A stretch of DNA of 64,000 nucleotides, taken from NCBI GenBank assembly GCA_026129485.1, contig JAHCHY010000021.1, forward strand, positions 1 through 64,000, in the 5' to 3' direction. Under the pieces are notes generated by a model. That model made no database searches and was not told the origin of the DNA. It worked only from the letters and a program-made list of their open reading frames with translations. Every line of letters begins with the position of its first letter. Positions within the stretch are counted from its first letter, which is position 1. Positions 8,674 through 18,430 of this stretch are shown here, piece by piece. The translations under genes were made by a program, and so were the position numbers. This DNA comes from Cyclobacteriaceae bacterium (GTDB lineage: Bacteria > Bacteroidota > Bacteroidia > Cytophagales > Cyclobacteriaceae).

Positions 8674-9081
8674 ATGAAAAGTATAATTACTTCCATTCGT
8701 GCAAAGCAAGGTGCTTTTTTCAGGCATGTGTTTATCTTCTTTTGGATTTTAAGCATCAGCAACTCCATTTTGTTCCCGGCCTATACGCTTGATGAAAATC
8801 CGGAAAACAGTAACCGAATGGTTATCCAGGTTGGCAAGCAGCCTTCCGTTTCTTTCCTCGGCCTGGTTTTTGAATTGGCGCTATCGGTAAATGCAAATAC
8901 TGCCGATGCCCTGCTGGCCGATACACAGGATGACGGCTTAGAGAAGCTTGATTTCATTACCTCGCGCCATGCTACATTAAAAAATCCCGAATCCCTGTTC
9001 CTTAATCTTCTGCCCGTCCGGGGCGAACCCCGCCCGGAAGTTCCTGCGCTTGGTACGATCACCCCGCCTCCCAGGGGATAA
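8674..9081 (+). CDS. Hypothetical protein preceding the HAE-1 efflux operon
   Basis: I do not recognise this 135-residue protein. It has a basic N-terminus, one hydrophobic segment at about residues 17-37 that could be a membrane anchor or uncleaved signal, and a Pro-rich end (LGTITPPPRG). The start is chosen from the promoter element at 8640-8647. The end lies 46 nt before the adaptor gene of an RND operon in the same direction, so it may be the first gene of that operon and a small accessory or regulator. Nothing in the sequence shows the role. Confidence 0.5.
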   Translation: MKSIITSIRAKQGAFFRHVFIFFWILSISNSILFPAYTLDENPENSNRMVIQVGKQPSVSFLGLVFELALSVNANTADALLADTQDDGLEKLDFITSRHATLKNPESLFLNLLPVRGEPRPEVPALGTITPPPRG

Positions 9082-9127
9082 CCGGCAGCGCATTATTTTT
9101 CAAATCAATCTGTAACTAAATTTTTTT

Positions 9128-10264
9128 ATGAACATCCATAAGGCAATGCCCTGGATGGTGGTGTGCATTTTTGCATGGAGCTGCAAAAGCTCCGGCCCAC
9201 AGGAAAATTCACCGGTCGAATTTCCCGTTACACGCATCATCAGCAAGGACACTATTATTTACCATGAATACGTGAGCGACATACACGCTTTTCGCAATGT
9301 AGAAATACGTGCACGCTTACAGGGTTATCTTGAGCAGATACACATAGACGAAGGTGCGCAGGTTAAAAAAGGGCAGCTGCTCTTCACCATTAACGATGAA
9401 GAATACCGTGCCGCTGTAAGCCAGGCTAAGGCTGCATTAAACAGCGCAGAAGCAGAAGCCGCAGCGCTGGCGCTGGAAGTGGAGCGCGTAAAAATCCTGG
9501 TTGATAAAAACGTGGTGTCCGAAACCGAGCTGCGACTGGCCAAAGCCAAGCACGATGCTGCCAAAGCGCGTATAGAAGAAGAGCGGTCTGCATACTCCAA
9601 CGCATCTATCCGGTTATCACACACCGTAATCCGTTCGCCATTCGATGGCGTGATTGATCGTATACCGTATAAAATAGGAAGCCTGATTGATGAAGGCAGC
9701 TTGCTTACCACGGTAAGCGACACGCACGATATGTTTGCTTACTTCAAAGTATCGGAGCAGGAATATCTCAAGCTCAGGCAATCCAAAACCAATTGGAACA
9801 ATGAAGAAGTAGAATTGCTTTTGGCCGATGATACGTACCACAAATACAAAGGCAAAATCGAAACGATGGAAGGCGAGTTTGATGCTACCACAGGCACCAT
9901 TGCCATTCGTGCAAAGTTCCCTAATCCGCAAAACCTGCTCAAGCACGGCTCCAGCGGAAAAGTACGTATGGGCAATGCATTGAAAAATGTGATCCTGGTT
10001 CCGCAAAAATCAACCATGGAAATACAGGATCGCACTTTTGTTTACCTGCTGGGGCACGACAAAAAAGTAACGCTGAAAAGCTTTACACCTTTAATGCGCT
10101 TCTCACATTTCTACATTGTAGAGAACGGCTTAAAGCCGGGCGATGAAATTATCTACGAAGGCATTCAGAATGTGCGCGAAGGCATGGAAGTAAAACCGGT
10201 GCTCATTCCGATGGACAGCGTACTGGCTTCAACGGGAGATCGCGCAACAGCTATGACTAACTAA
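9128..10264 (+). CDS. RND efflux periplasmic adaptor (AcrA/MexE-like lipoprotein)
   Basis: The 378-residue product has a signal ending AWSC, so Cys19 is the likely lipid anchor. The domains run in AcrA order: lipoyl half-motif (IHIDEGAQVKKGQLLFTI), alpha-helical hairpin rich in Ala and Glu (about residues 95-160), second lipoyl half (VIRSPFDGVIDRIPYKIG), beta-barrel and membrane-proximal domain. It couples the inner-membrane pump encoded 15 nt downstream to an outer-membrane channel. Together with the next two genes it makes a complete tripartite drug or lipid efflux system. Confidence 0.92.
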   Translation: MNIHKAMPWMVVCIFAWSCKSSGPQENSPVEFPVTRIISKDTIIYHEYVSDIHAFRNVEIRARLQGYLEQIHIDEGAQVKKGQLLFTINDEEYRAAVSQAKAALNSAEAEAAALALEVERVKILVDKNVVSETELRLAKAKHDAAKARIEEERSAYSNASIRLSHTVIRSPFDGVIDRIPYKIGSLIDEGSLLTTVSDTHDMFAYFKVSEQEYLKLRQSKTNWNNEEVELLLADDTYHKYKGKIETMEGEFDATTGTIAIRAKFPNPQNLLKHGSSGKVRMGNALKNVILVPQKSTMEIQDRTFVYLLGHDKKVTLKSFTPLMRFSHFYIVENGLKPGDEIIYEGIQNVREGMEVKPVLIPMDSVLASTGDRATAMTN

Positions 10265-10279
10265 CAGAATCACTTCGCT

Positions 10280-13200
10280 ATGTTTAATGTATTTATTCAT
10301 CGGCCTGTTCTGTCGTTGGTTATTTCGCTCTTAATAACCTTGATGGGCCTGCTGGCGCTCATGCAGTTGCCCGTTACGCAGTTCCCTGATATTGTTCCGC
10401 CTTCGGTTTCAGTTACTACCAGCTACACCGGGGCCAATGCCGAAGTAAGCGCCAAGGCGGTGGTAACCACGCTGGAGCGTGCTATTAACGGTGTGCCCGG
10501 CATGACGTACATGACTTCCGTTTCCGGGAATGACGGCACGAGCATCATTACCGTAAACTTCAACGTGGGCGTTGATCCCGACATTGCTGCCGTAAACGTG
10601 CAGAACCGGGTTTCCACCGTGCTGGACGAGCTGCCCGAAGAAGTAATCAAAGCCGGTGTGGGTGTAGAGAAAGAGGTAAACAGCATGCTGCTTTATCTCA
10701 ACATCCTAAGTTCTGATCCCGATGCAGACGAAAAGTTCATCTACAACTTTGCAGACATTAACATCCTTGCGGAATTAAAACGCATTGATGGCGTGGGCTA
10801 TGCCACCATTATGGGCGCACGCGAGTATTCCATGCGCGTGTGGCTGAAGCCCGACCGTATGGCGTTTTACGACATCTCTACCGATGAGGTGGTGCAGGCC
10901 ATCCGCAACCAGAACGTGGAGGCTGCCCCTGGTAAAACAGGCGAAAGCTCCGACCGCAATGTGCAGATGCTGCAATATGTGCTGCGTTACACCGGCAAGT
11001 TTAACGAGCCACGGCAATACGAAAATATTGTGCTGCGTGCCGATAAAGACGGTTCGTTGCTGAAGCTGAAAGACATTGCCGACATCGAGTTTGGCTCGCG
11101 CAATTACAGTGTGCTCTCAAAAGAAAACGGCAAGCCTTCTGCTGCCATTATGCTGAAGCAACGGCCGGGCTCCAATGCCAAAGAAGTAATTGAAAATGTA
11201 AAAAAGCGCATGGAAGAGCTGAAAGTAATTGCTTTCCCTTCGGGTATGAGCTACACCATCGGCTACGATGTGTCGCGGTTTCTCGATGCTTCCATTGATG
11301 AAGTGTTGCGCACATTAATAGAAGCGTTCATTCTTGTTTCGTTAGTCGTGTTCCTGTTTTTACAGGACTTCCGCTCCACGCTAATACCCGCCCTGGCAGT
11401 ACCCGTATCGCTTATCGGCACCTTCTTCTTCATGCAGATGCTGGGCTTTTCCATTAACCTGCTTACGTTATTTGCATTGGTGCTGGCCATCGGCATTGTG
11501 GTGGATAATGCCATTGTGGTGGTAGAAGCCGTGCACGTAAAAATGGGGCTGGGCCTTTCGCCCCAGCAAGCCACGCTTTCGGCCATGAAAGAAATAAGCG
11601 GAGCATTGATTGGTATTACACTGGTTATGTCGGCCGTATTTGTACCGGTTGCTTTTATGAGCGGGCCGGTGGGAATTTTTTACCGGCAGTTCTCGCTTAC
11701 GCTGGCTATCTCTATCGTAATCTCCGGAGTCAATGCCGTATCGCTTACGCCTGCCTTGTGCGCCATCCTGTTAAAAGACATGCACCACGCTCCTAAAAAG
11801 AATACCTGGCTGCAACGTTTTTTTGATAAGTTCAACAACTGGTACGAGTCTGTTTCGGAGCGGTATCAGCTTTTCATCAGCAAAACTGCTGCACGCAGAA
11901 CCATTACCATAGCCTTGTTTGCAGGCTTTATCGTTGCCACCTGGGGTATGGGTCGCATACTTCCATCAGGGTTTATTCCATCGGAGGATCAGGGGATGAT
12001 CTACGCCAATGTAACCACGCCTGCCGGAGCCACAGTAGAACGCACCGAAGAAGTAATGGATAAAATTCAGCAGGCTACGGAGGGCATGAGCAGTGTAGAG
12101 TCTGTTTCAACGCTTTCCGGCTACAGCCTGATCTCGGAAGGCGCGGGGGCATCGTATGGCATGGGTATGATCAACCTAAAGCCGTGGGATGAGCGCGATC
12201 AATCGGTAGATGAGCTGGTGCGCGTGCTCGAAGAAAAGACAAGTCATATTAAAGATGCCTCCATCCAGTTTTTTCCTCCGCCCACCGTGCCGGGCTTTGG
12301 TAATGCCAGTGGTTTTGAAGTTCGTTTGCTGGATCGTACCGGCAGTGGCGACTTAACCCAAACGGCCAATGTGGCCAATGAATTTATTGAAGCCTTAAAG
12401 CAGCGACCTGAAATTGCCGATGCCTTCACCAGCTTTAATGCAACTTTCCCGCAGTATCTTATTCACATCGACCAGGATATTGCTGCACAAAAAGGTGTAA
12501 CCATCGATAATGCGATGAACAACCTGCAGGTGCTGGTAGGAAGTTTTTATGCTTCCAACTTCTTACGCTTCGGGCAGATGTATAAAGTAATGGTACAGGC
12601 CGATCCCTCCTACCGCACTTCACCGGAAGACATCCTGAAGATGCTGGTGAAAAATGAAGATGGTGAAATGGTGCCGTACTCTGCTTTTACAAAATTAGAA
12701 CGTGTATATGGCCCCGAGCAGCTTACACGCTACAACATGTTTACGGCAGCCATGATTAATGGCGATGCCACCCCCGGCTACAGCAGTGGCGATGCCGTTA
12801 AAGCTATTGAAGAAGTTTCCAGAACTTTGCCACAGGGCTTTGCCATAGAATGGTCGGGCATGACACGCGAAGAAGTGCTGGCCGGCAACCAGGCTATTTA
12901 TATTTTCATTATCTGTCTTGTGTTTGTTTACCTGTTGCTGGCTGCACAGTACGAAAGCTTTTTACTGCCGCTTCCTGTAATTCTCTCGCTGCCTGCCGGT
13001 GTATTTGGTTCATTCCTGTTCCTGTATCTGTTCGGGTTACAGAACAACATCTATGCACAGGTAGCGCTGGTTATGCTGATCGGCTTGCTGGGTAAGAATG
13101 CCATTTTGATTGTAGAGGTGGCGCACAACCACGAAAAGGAAGAAGGCCGCACATTTGTAGATGCTGCGCTGGAAGGTGCGCGTGCACGCTTGCGTCCTAT

Positions 13201-13426
13201 TCTCATGACTTCCTTTGCATTTATAGCCGGGCTTATCCCGTTGTGTATCGCTTCAGGCGCTGGCGCGATGGGCAATCGTTCCATTGGTACAGCCGCTGCC
13301 GGAGGCATGCTGATCGGCACCGTGTTTGGCCTGCTGGTTATCCCGGGGCTCTATGTGCTGTTCAGCAGCCTGGCACAAAATCAAAAAGCTGAAAAGGTAT
13401 CCAGGATTACCGAACACCTTAATTAA
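10280..13426 (+). CDS. RND multidrug efflux pump, HAE-1 (AcrB/MexB) family
   Basis: The 1048-residue pump has the AcrB layout: TM1 at the N-terminus, two periplasmic porter/docking loops, and two TM blocks. TM4 reads AIGIVVDNAIVVVEAV, so the AcrB AspAsp pair is Asp409-Asn410 here. The essential TM10 lysine is present in GLLGKNAILIVEVAH. The Asp-Asn variant is frequent among non-proteobacterial HAE-1 pumps as far as I know, so it is not evidence of inactivity. It exports hydrophobic compounds by proton antiport. The outer-membrane gene starts 3 nt after its stop. Confidence 0.94.
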   Translation: MFNVFIHRPVLSLVISLLITLMGLLALMQLPVTQFPDIVPPSVSVTTSYTGANAEVSAKAVVTTLERAINGVPGMTYMTSVSGNDGTSIITVNFNVGVDPDIAAVNVQNRVSTVLDELPEEVIKAGVGVEKEVNSMLLYLNILSSDPDADEKFIYNFADINILAELKRIDGVGYATIMGAREYSMRVWLKPDRMAFYDISTDEVVQAIRNQNVEAAPGKTGESSDRNVQMLQYVLRYTGKFNEPRQYENIVLRADKDGSLLKLKDIADIEFGSRNYSVLSKENGKPSAAIMLKQRPGSNAKEVIENVKKRMEELKVIAFPSGMSYTIGYDVSRFLDASIDEVLRTLIEAFILVSLVVFLFLQDFRSTLIPALAVPVSLIGTFFFMQMLGFSINLLTLFALVLAIGIVVDNAIVVVEAVHVKMGLGLSPQQATLSAMKEISGALIGITLVMSAVFVPVAFMSGPVGIFYRQFSLTLAISIVISGVNAVSLTPALCAILLKDMHHAPKKNTWLQRFFDKFNNWYESVSERYQLFISKTAARRTITIALFAGFIVATWGMGRILPSGFIPSEDQGMIYANVTTPAGATVERTEEVMDKIQQATEGMSSVESVSTLSGYSLISEGAGASYGMGMINLKPWDERDQSVDELVRVLEEKTSHIKDASIQFFPPPTVPGFGNASGFEVRLLDRTGSGDLTQTANVANEFIEALKQRPEIADAFTSFNATFPQYLIHIDQDIAAQKGVTIDNAMNNLQVLVGSFYASNFLRFGQMYKVMVQADPSYRTSPEDILKMLVKNEDGEMVPYSAFTKLERVYGPEQLTRYNMFTAAMINGDATPGYSSGDAVKAIEEVSRTLPQGFAIEWSGMTREEVLAGNQAIYIFIICLVFVYLLLAAQYESFLLPLPVILSLPAGVFGSFLFLYLFGLQNNIYAQVALVMLIGLLGKNAILIVEVAHNHEKEEGRTFVDAALEGARARLRPILMTSFAFIAGLIPLCIASGAGAMGNRSIGTAAAGGMLIGTVFGLLVIPGLYVLFSSLAQNQKAEKVSRITEHLN

Positions 13427-13429
13427 CAA

Positions 13430-14863
13430 ATGATGAATCGCAAGCTTATAATCCCATTCATAGTTGGCTTAACCCTGTACGGATGCAAAACGGCAACCGT
13501 ACTTCCTGAAACCGATACGTTAAAAATACCTGATCAGTTTATCAATACAGTCGATAGCAGCCGGTACAGCGGCTCCATACCGTGGAAAGAATTTTTTGCG
13601 GATTCACATTTACAAAAATTGATTGATGAGGCCATTCGCAATAACCCCGATCAGAAGATAGCCATACAACGTGTAGAAGCAGCACGTGCCGGTGTGCGTA
13701 TAGCTAAAGGGGCATTGTTACCAAGCATAGGGGCAAACGTTACAGCAGGGCAACAACGGTTTGGCGAATATACCATGGATGGCGTGGGGAATTTTGATAC
13801 AAATTTTTCTCCCAACATCAGGGATGACCAACACATGGCTGAGCATTTACCCGATTATTATACCGCGCTTCAAAGCTCATGGGAGATTGATCTGTGGGGA
13901 AAGCTCCGGAATCAAAAACGCGCAGCGGCTGCAAGACTTCTGGCTACCGATCGCGGTCGACAGTTAGTTACTACAACATTGGTAGCGGAAGTAGCCCGCA
14001 GTTATTATGAGTTGCTGGCTTTGGATAACGAATTACAAATCATAGAAAAAAACATTCAGTTGCAGGAGCGTGCACTGGAAGTAGTAAGCGCACAGAAAGA
14101 AGCGGGTCGCGCTACCGAGCTGGCGGTAAAACAATTTACGGCTCAACTGATAAACACACGCAACCGGGAAGTGGATGTGCGGCAACGCATCTTCGCAGCA
14201 GAAGCCGGCATTAATTTTTTATTGGGACGTTTTAACCAACCGGTGGTACGCAGTCAGCCGATTTTAACACAACAACTGCCATCGCAACTGAACAGTGGCG
14301 TACCGGCACAAATGCTCAGGCACAGGCCCGATATTTTGCAGGCAGAGTTAGAGATGCAGGCTGCACATTTTGATGTAAATGCTGCACGTGCTGCCTTTCT
14401 GCCATCGCTTAACATTACTGCTGCCTGGGGGCTACAATCGTTTAATTTAGATAAGTGGTTAAACCCGGCATCGTTAGCGTATGGTGTGTTTGGCGGACTC
14501 ACCGCACCTCTCTTTTATCGCAATCAGTTAAGGGCCGACCTTCAGCGTGCCAATGCCGGACAACGCGAGTCGCTGTATGTATATCAAAAATCTGTGCTGC
14601 TCGGTTACCAGGAAGTAATTACTAACCTCAACCGGATTGATGCGTTGCAAACTTCCTCGCAGTTAAAGCAACAGGAGGTAACCGTATTGAACGAAGGTGT
14701 AGCTACCTCCAATGATTTATACGTGGCCGGTATGGCTTCTTACCTCGAAGTAATTACCGCGCAAAAGAGCGTGCTGGAAGCAGAACTGCAACTAACCGAA
14801 ACCCGCAAGGCGCAGTTCTTTACGATGATCAATTTGTATAGAGCGTTGGGAGGAGGGTGGTAG
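13430..14863 (+). CDS. TolC-family outer-membrane channel (OprM/NodT type)
   Basis: The 477-residue protein has a lipoprotein-type signal (LTLYGC, Cys19) and two OEP repeats, each with long helices. Typical family segments are NNPDQKIAIQRVEAARAGV, LVAEVARSYYELLALDNEL and MLRHRPDILQAELEMQAA. It is the exit duct of the HAE-1 pump encoded just before. Two ATG codons lie in tandem at 13430 and 13433. The stop is 2 nt from that of nadC on the opposite strand, so the operons converge. Confidence 0.93.
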   Translation: MMNRKLIIPFIVGLTLYGCKTATVLPETDTLKIPDQFINTVDSSRYSGSIPWKEFFADSHLQKLIDEAIRNNPDQKIAIQRVEAARAGVRIAKGALLPSIGANVTAGQQRFGEYTMDGVGNFDTNFSPNIRDDQHMAEHLPDYYTALQSSWEIDLWGKLRNQKRAAAARLLATDRGRQLVTTTLVAEVARSYYELLALDNELQIIEKNIQLQERALEVVSAQKEAGRATELAVKQFTAQLINTRNREVDVRQRIFAAEAGINFLLGRFNQPVVRSQPILTQQLPSQLNSGVPAQMLRHRPDILQAELEMQAAHFDVNAARAAFLPSLNITAAWGLQSFNLDKWLNPASLAYGVFGGLTAPLFYRNQLRADLQRANAGQRESLYVYQKSVLLGYQEVITNLNRIDALQTSSQLKQQEVTVLNEGVATSNDLYVAGMASYLEVITAQKSVLEAELQLTETRKAQFFTMINLYRALGGGW

Positions 14864-14865
14864 GC

Positions 14866-15726
14866 TTAGCTTATCACCTTCAAGCTCAAATCCAGGCTTT
14901 TTACCGAATGCGTAAGTGCGCCTACTGAAATGTAGTCAACGCCACATTCGGCCACGGTGCGTAGCGTAGCTTCGGTAATGCCTCCGCTGGCTTCGGTTTT
15001 ATACCTTCCATTTATCAGCTTCACTGCTTTTGTCATGTCGGCTATGCTCATATTGTCCAGCATGATCACATCAATGCCGCCAACAGCCAGCACTTCCTCT
15101 ACTTCGCACAGGTTGCGTGTCTCCACTTCTATGCGCAAATCTTTATTCTTGTCTTCCAGGTATTGTTTTGTTCGTTCTATAGCCGCACGGATGCCACCGG
15201 CCATATCAATATGATTGTCTTTCAGCATTACCATATCATACAACGCATAGCGGTGGTTCTTCCCTCCGCCAATAAACACCGCCCACTTTTCCGGCAAGCG
15301 AAAGTTGGGCGTGGTTTTGCGCGTATCCATCAGTTGTGCCCCGATGCCTTCTATCAGCTTGCAAAGCCGGTGGGTATAAGTGGCTATGCCGCTCATGCGC
15401 TGCATGCAGTTAAGCACCAGCCGCTCGGCCATTAAAATGGATTGCGCTTTGCCTTCCACCACAAAAGCCACATCTCCTTTCTGTATCGGGTCGCCATCAT
15501 TTTTATAGCGTGTTATGGTAAGGGCAGAATCAACTGTATAAAAAATTTTTTCGGCTAAATCTACTCCGGCAAGCAGACCATTATCCTTTACCAGCAATCG
15601 CGTCTGGCTGATTTTGTCTGCGGGCACTGCACCAAGCGTAGAGTGATCACCCTCGCCAATATCTTCAGCCAGCGCTAATCGTATAAAATCTTCCAGGGCT
15701 TGATCCGTAAGGTAGGCCGGCCGCAT
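14866..15726 (-). CDS. nadC: Nicotinate-nucleotide pyrophosphorylase (carboxylating)
   Basis: The 286-residue enzyme converts quinolinate and PRPP to nicotinate mononucleotide, CO2 and pyrophosphate in de novo NAD synthesis. Signature segments are present: DIGEGDHST near the start, CMQRMSGIAT, the substrate loop DTRKTTPNFRLPEKWAV, GGGKNHRYALYDMVMLKDNHI, and IMLDNMS with ASGGI at the end of the TIM-like barrel. It overlaps the preceding DUF4783 gene by one base (TAATG), showing translational coupling. Other NAD synthesis genes are not nearby. Confidence 0.96.
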   Translation of the reverse strand: MRPAYLTDQALEDFIRLALAEDIGEGDHSTLGAVPADKISQTRLLVKDNGLLAGVDLAEKIFYTVDSALTITRYKNDGDPIQKGDVAFVVEGKAQSILMAERLVLNCMQRMSGIATYTHRLCKLIEGIGAQLMDTRKTTPNFRLPEKWAVFIGGGKNHRYALYDMVMLKDNHIDMAGGIRAAIERTKQYLEDKNKDLRIEVETRNLCEVEEVLAVGGIDVIMLDNMSIADMTKAVKLINGRYKTEASGGITEATLRTVAECGVDYISVGALTHSVKSLDLSLKVIS

Positions 15727-16118
15727 TACTCTTTCACAAAGCTGATTTCGTGAATCAGGTGCGTATTGCCCGACTGCTTTACACGGATGAGCACGGTAAG
15801 CTGGTTGTTGTTGCTTTTGTATGTGCCAATGGCATATTGGAGCCCGCTTTTGGACGAGCCTGTATGCGAAATGCTGAAATCAGTTACGGGATACTTTTTG
15901 AAGAAATCGCGCAGTACAAACTCAGCCTGGGCTTTGCTGTAGGTATTGATGTCGCCTTCCACGTTAATTTCAACCGATTGGTTTACATACTTCACCAACT
16001 CTTTGGCGCTGCCTGCCTTCAGGGCATCGCGCATAGGGGCGAAAATATCGCCCTGCGCTTTCGCTGAAAGTGCTGCAAGCAATAAAACAATCGTATAAAC
16101 CCACTTTTTCGTGTTCAT
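15726..16118 (-). CDS. DUF4783 secreted protein
   Basis: The 130-residue product begins with a cleavable signal peptide ending LSAKAQ. The rest matches the DUF4783 pattern common in Bacteroidota: an NTF2-like fold with KYVNQSVEINVEGDINTYSKAQ, FVLRDFFKKYPVTDFSISH and a final beta hairpin. The function is unknown. Its position directly before nadC with a one-base overlap is a linkage I recall from related genomes. It probably leads the operon, because a promoter element lies at 16143-16136. Confidence 0.8.
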   Translation of the reverse strand: MNTKKWVYTIVLLLAALSAKAQGDIFAPMRDALKAGSAKELVKYVNQSVEINVEGDINTYSKAQAEFVLRDFFKKYPVTDFSISHTGSSKSGLQYAIGTYKSNNNQLTVLIRVKQSGNTHLIHEISFVKE

Positions 16119-16135
16119 AGCGCCCGGATTCGTTC

Positions 16136-16143
16136 CAAAATTA
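16136..16143 (-). promoter_or_regulatory. Promoter -7 element for DUF4783-nadC
   Basis: The minus strand reads TAATTTTG, an exact TANNTTTG match, 18 nt upstream of the ATG at 16118. Confidence 0.5.
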
Positions 16144-16258
16144 TGCCATTAATACGGTATCGAAAAATTTGTAATTGGGTAATAGGCCCCTAACAAATGT
16201 TTTTGTGATTTCAATTGTTATAACGTTGTAAAACCAGGAAAAATGAGGCCCTGACCTG

Positions 16259-16266
16259 TATATTTG
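16259..16266 (+). promoter_or_regulatory. Promoter -7 element for gpmI
   Basis: TATATTTG matches the TANNTTTG consensus and lies 26 nt before the gpmI ATG at 16292. No convincing -33 element is found at the usual spacing. Confidence 0.5.
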
Positions 16267-16291
16267 GCCTCGCAAAAATTTAATAGTCTGT

Positions 16292-17815
16292 ATGAACAAG
16301 AAGGTTTTGCTGATGATTCTGGACGGCTGGGGAATAGCCAAAAATACCAAAGTGTCAGCTATTGATAATGCCCGTACACCCTACATTAATTCCCTATACA
16401 AAAAGTACCCGCACAGCACACTGGAAGCTTCCGGTTTGGCCGTTGGCTTGCCGGCCGGACAAATGGGTAACTCGGAAGTTGGCCACATGAACATCGGTGC
16501 GGGCCGTATCGTGTACCAGGATTTGGTGCGCATCAACAAGGCAGTGGAAGAAAAAGAACTGGACACAAACCCGGTATTGAAAGACGCTATTGACTATGCC
16601 AAAAAGAATAACAAAGCTTTTCACCTGATCGGACTCGTTTCAGATGGTGGCGTACACTCGCATATTGATCACCTGGAAGGAATTATTACTATTTTAAATA
16701 ACAGCGGTTTAAAAAATGTATTTGTTCATGCCTTTACGGATGGCCGCGATACCGATCCCAAAGGCGGGCTTGGCTATCTTACTGATCTGAATAATCATCT
16801 TGCCAAAACCACGGGTAAAATTGCCAGTGTGATAGGGCGCTATTATGCGATGGATCGCGACAAGCGCTGGGAACGGATTAAGCTGGCGTATGATCTGCTG
16901 GTGCATGGTACGGGCGAACCCACAACCGATATACTGAAAGCTGTTGCCAGGTCGTATGAAAATAATATTACCGATGAGTTCATCAAACCCATTGTAGTAA
17001 CAGACGCGAACCAAAATCCTTTGACCACTATCCGGGAAGGTGATGTGGTGCTGTGCTTTAACTTCCGTACCGATCGTGGGCGCGAAATTACCCAGGTGCT
17101 CACCCAGCAGGATTTCCATGAGCAAAACATGTACAGGCTCAACCTGTACTATATCACGCTCACCAATTACGATGATTCCTTTAATGACGTAAAAGTGATT
17201 TTCGATAAAGACAATCTTGAAAACACCTTGGGCGATATTGTATCCAAAGCTGGCAAAAAACAAATTCGTATTGCCGAAACCGAGAAGTACCCACACGTTA
17301 CGTTTTTCTTTTCAGGAGGACGGGAAGAGGCTTTTACCGGGGAGTCGCGCATTCTTTGCCCCTCGCCCAAAGTTGCCACCTACGATCTGCAACCCGAAAT
17401 GAGCGCCAATGATATCAAAGACAAAATCATTCCGGAGCTAAACAAAAAGGAAGCCGACTTTATCTGTTTGAATTTTGCCAACCCCGACATGGTAGGCCAT
17501 ACGGGTGTGTTTGAAGCTGCCGTTAAAGCCTGCGAAACGGTTGACCAATGCAATGAAGCTGTAACCGAAGCTGCACGCAGGAATGGCTACGCGGTAATCA
17601 TTATTGCCGACCACGGTAATGCCGATATGATGATTAATGACGATGGTACACCAAACACCGCCCACACCACCAGCCTGGTTCCTGTTATCCTTGTAGATGA
17701 CGAATACAGGGGCAAACTGAAGCCGGGTAAACTGGGCGATCTGGCCCCCACCATTCTTACCCTTATGGGCATACCTGTGCCCGGGGAAATGAGTGGCCAT
17801 GTATTGATTGATTAA
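16292..17815 (+). CDS. gpmI: 2,3-bisphosphoglycerate-independent phosphoglycerate mutase
   Basis: The 507-residue enzyme interconverts 3- and 2-phosphoglycerate in glycolysis. It has the alkaline-phosphatase-like metal sites and phosphoserine of iPGMs: MILDGWGIA with Asp11, QMGNSEVGHMNIGAG with the phosphorylated Ser61, HAFTDGRDTDP, and the late metal motifs NPDMVGHTGVF and IIADHGNADMM. Length is normal for the family (about 510). A lipoprotein gene follows after 5 nt, and an ABC exporter and a Fur-family gene continue the same run. Confidence 0.97.
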   Translation: MNKKVLLMILDGWGIAKNTKVSAIDNARTPYINSLYKKYPHSTLEASGLAVGLPAGQMGNSEVGHMNIGAGRIVYQDLVRINKAVEEKELDTNPVLKDAIDYAKKNNKAFHLIGLVSDGGVHSHIDHLEGIITILNNSGLKNVFVHAFTDGRDTDPKGGLGYLTDLNNHLAKTTGKIASVIGRYYAMDRDKRWERIKLAYDLLVHGTGEPTTDILKAVARSYENNITDEFIKPIVVTDANQNPLTTIREGDVVLCFNFRTDRGREITQVLTQQDFHEQNMYRLNLYYITLTNYDDSFNDVKVIFDKDNLENTLGDIVSKAGKKQIRIAETEKYPHVTFFFSGGREEAFTGESRILCPSPKVATYDLQPEMSANDIKDKIIPELNKKEADFICLNFANPDMVGHTGVFEAAVKACETVDQCNEAVTEAARRNGYAVIIIADHGNADMMINDDGTPNTAHTTSLVPVILVDDEYRGKLKPGKLGDLAPTILTLMGIPVPGEMSGHVLID

Positions 17816-17820
17816 ACCGG

Positions 17821-18414
17821 ATGAAACAGACTTTACTCGTTGTAATTATTGGATTGAGCGCGTGGGGATGCAAACAGGCCGAAGCGGTTTATGATAAGCC
17901 TTATTTCGATTTTGACAGCCTGGTAAACCGGCAACAACAGGAATTGCTTCGCGCTAAAGTAACACTTAACAAAATCGTTATACTGGATGTCGCACGGGAG
18001 GAGATTACATTCGAGGCCGATTCGATCGTGTTGATGAAAGAGCTGGATGTGTTTCGTCAACTGGATGTCATCAACAAACCCGGATTTGCTGATTCGTACA
18101 ACGTTATGGATGGTGAAAAAGATACCCGCAGTAATCTTACCATTCGCAAGTACGCAACAACCGAAATCAATAGTCCCGTTCCATACGTGTTGTTTTACTA
18201 TCAGAACGACTTCGGCCGGTTACACAGAATTGAATCGACCTATCGCGAAAGCAACACGCTCTATGGAACCGAACGCAATCTTCTGCTGGAGTTTGATGAT
18301 GCTTCCGGCAAGCCGCTTTTGGCCCGATATAAGTTAACCGGAGTTCAAAAAATGGTTTTGAGCGATTCTGTTACATTTTCTGTTGAGGGTACCTTAGTAC
18401 CGGGCATCTTCTGA
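17821..18414 (+). CDS. Hypothetical lipoprotein downstream of gpmI
   Basis: I do not recognise this 197-residue protein. The signal ends LSAWGC, so Cys17 should be lipidated. The mature part is predicted mostly beta, with segments such as VPYVLFYYQNDFGRLHRIES and RNLLLEFDDASGKPLLARYK. It sits 5 nt after gpmI and 16 nt before an ABC exporter, which suggests cotranscription but does not reveal a function. Confidence 0.7.
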   Translation: MKQTLLVVIIGLSAWGCKQAEAVYDKPYFDFDSLVNRQQQELLRAKVTLNKIVILDVAREEITFEADSIVLMKELDVFRQLDVINKPGFADSYNVMDGEKDTRSNLTIRKYATTEINSPVPYVLFYYQNDFGRLHRIESTYRESNTLYGTERNLLLEFDDASGKPLLARYKLTGVQKMVLSDSVTFSVEGTLVPGIF

Positions 18415-18430
18415 CAGGCATCGATTTTCT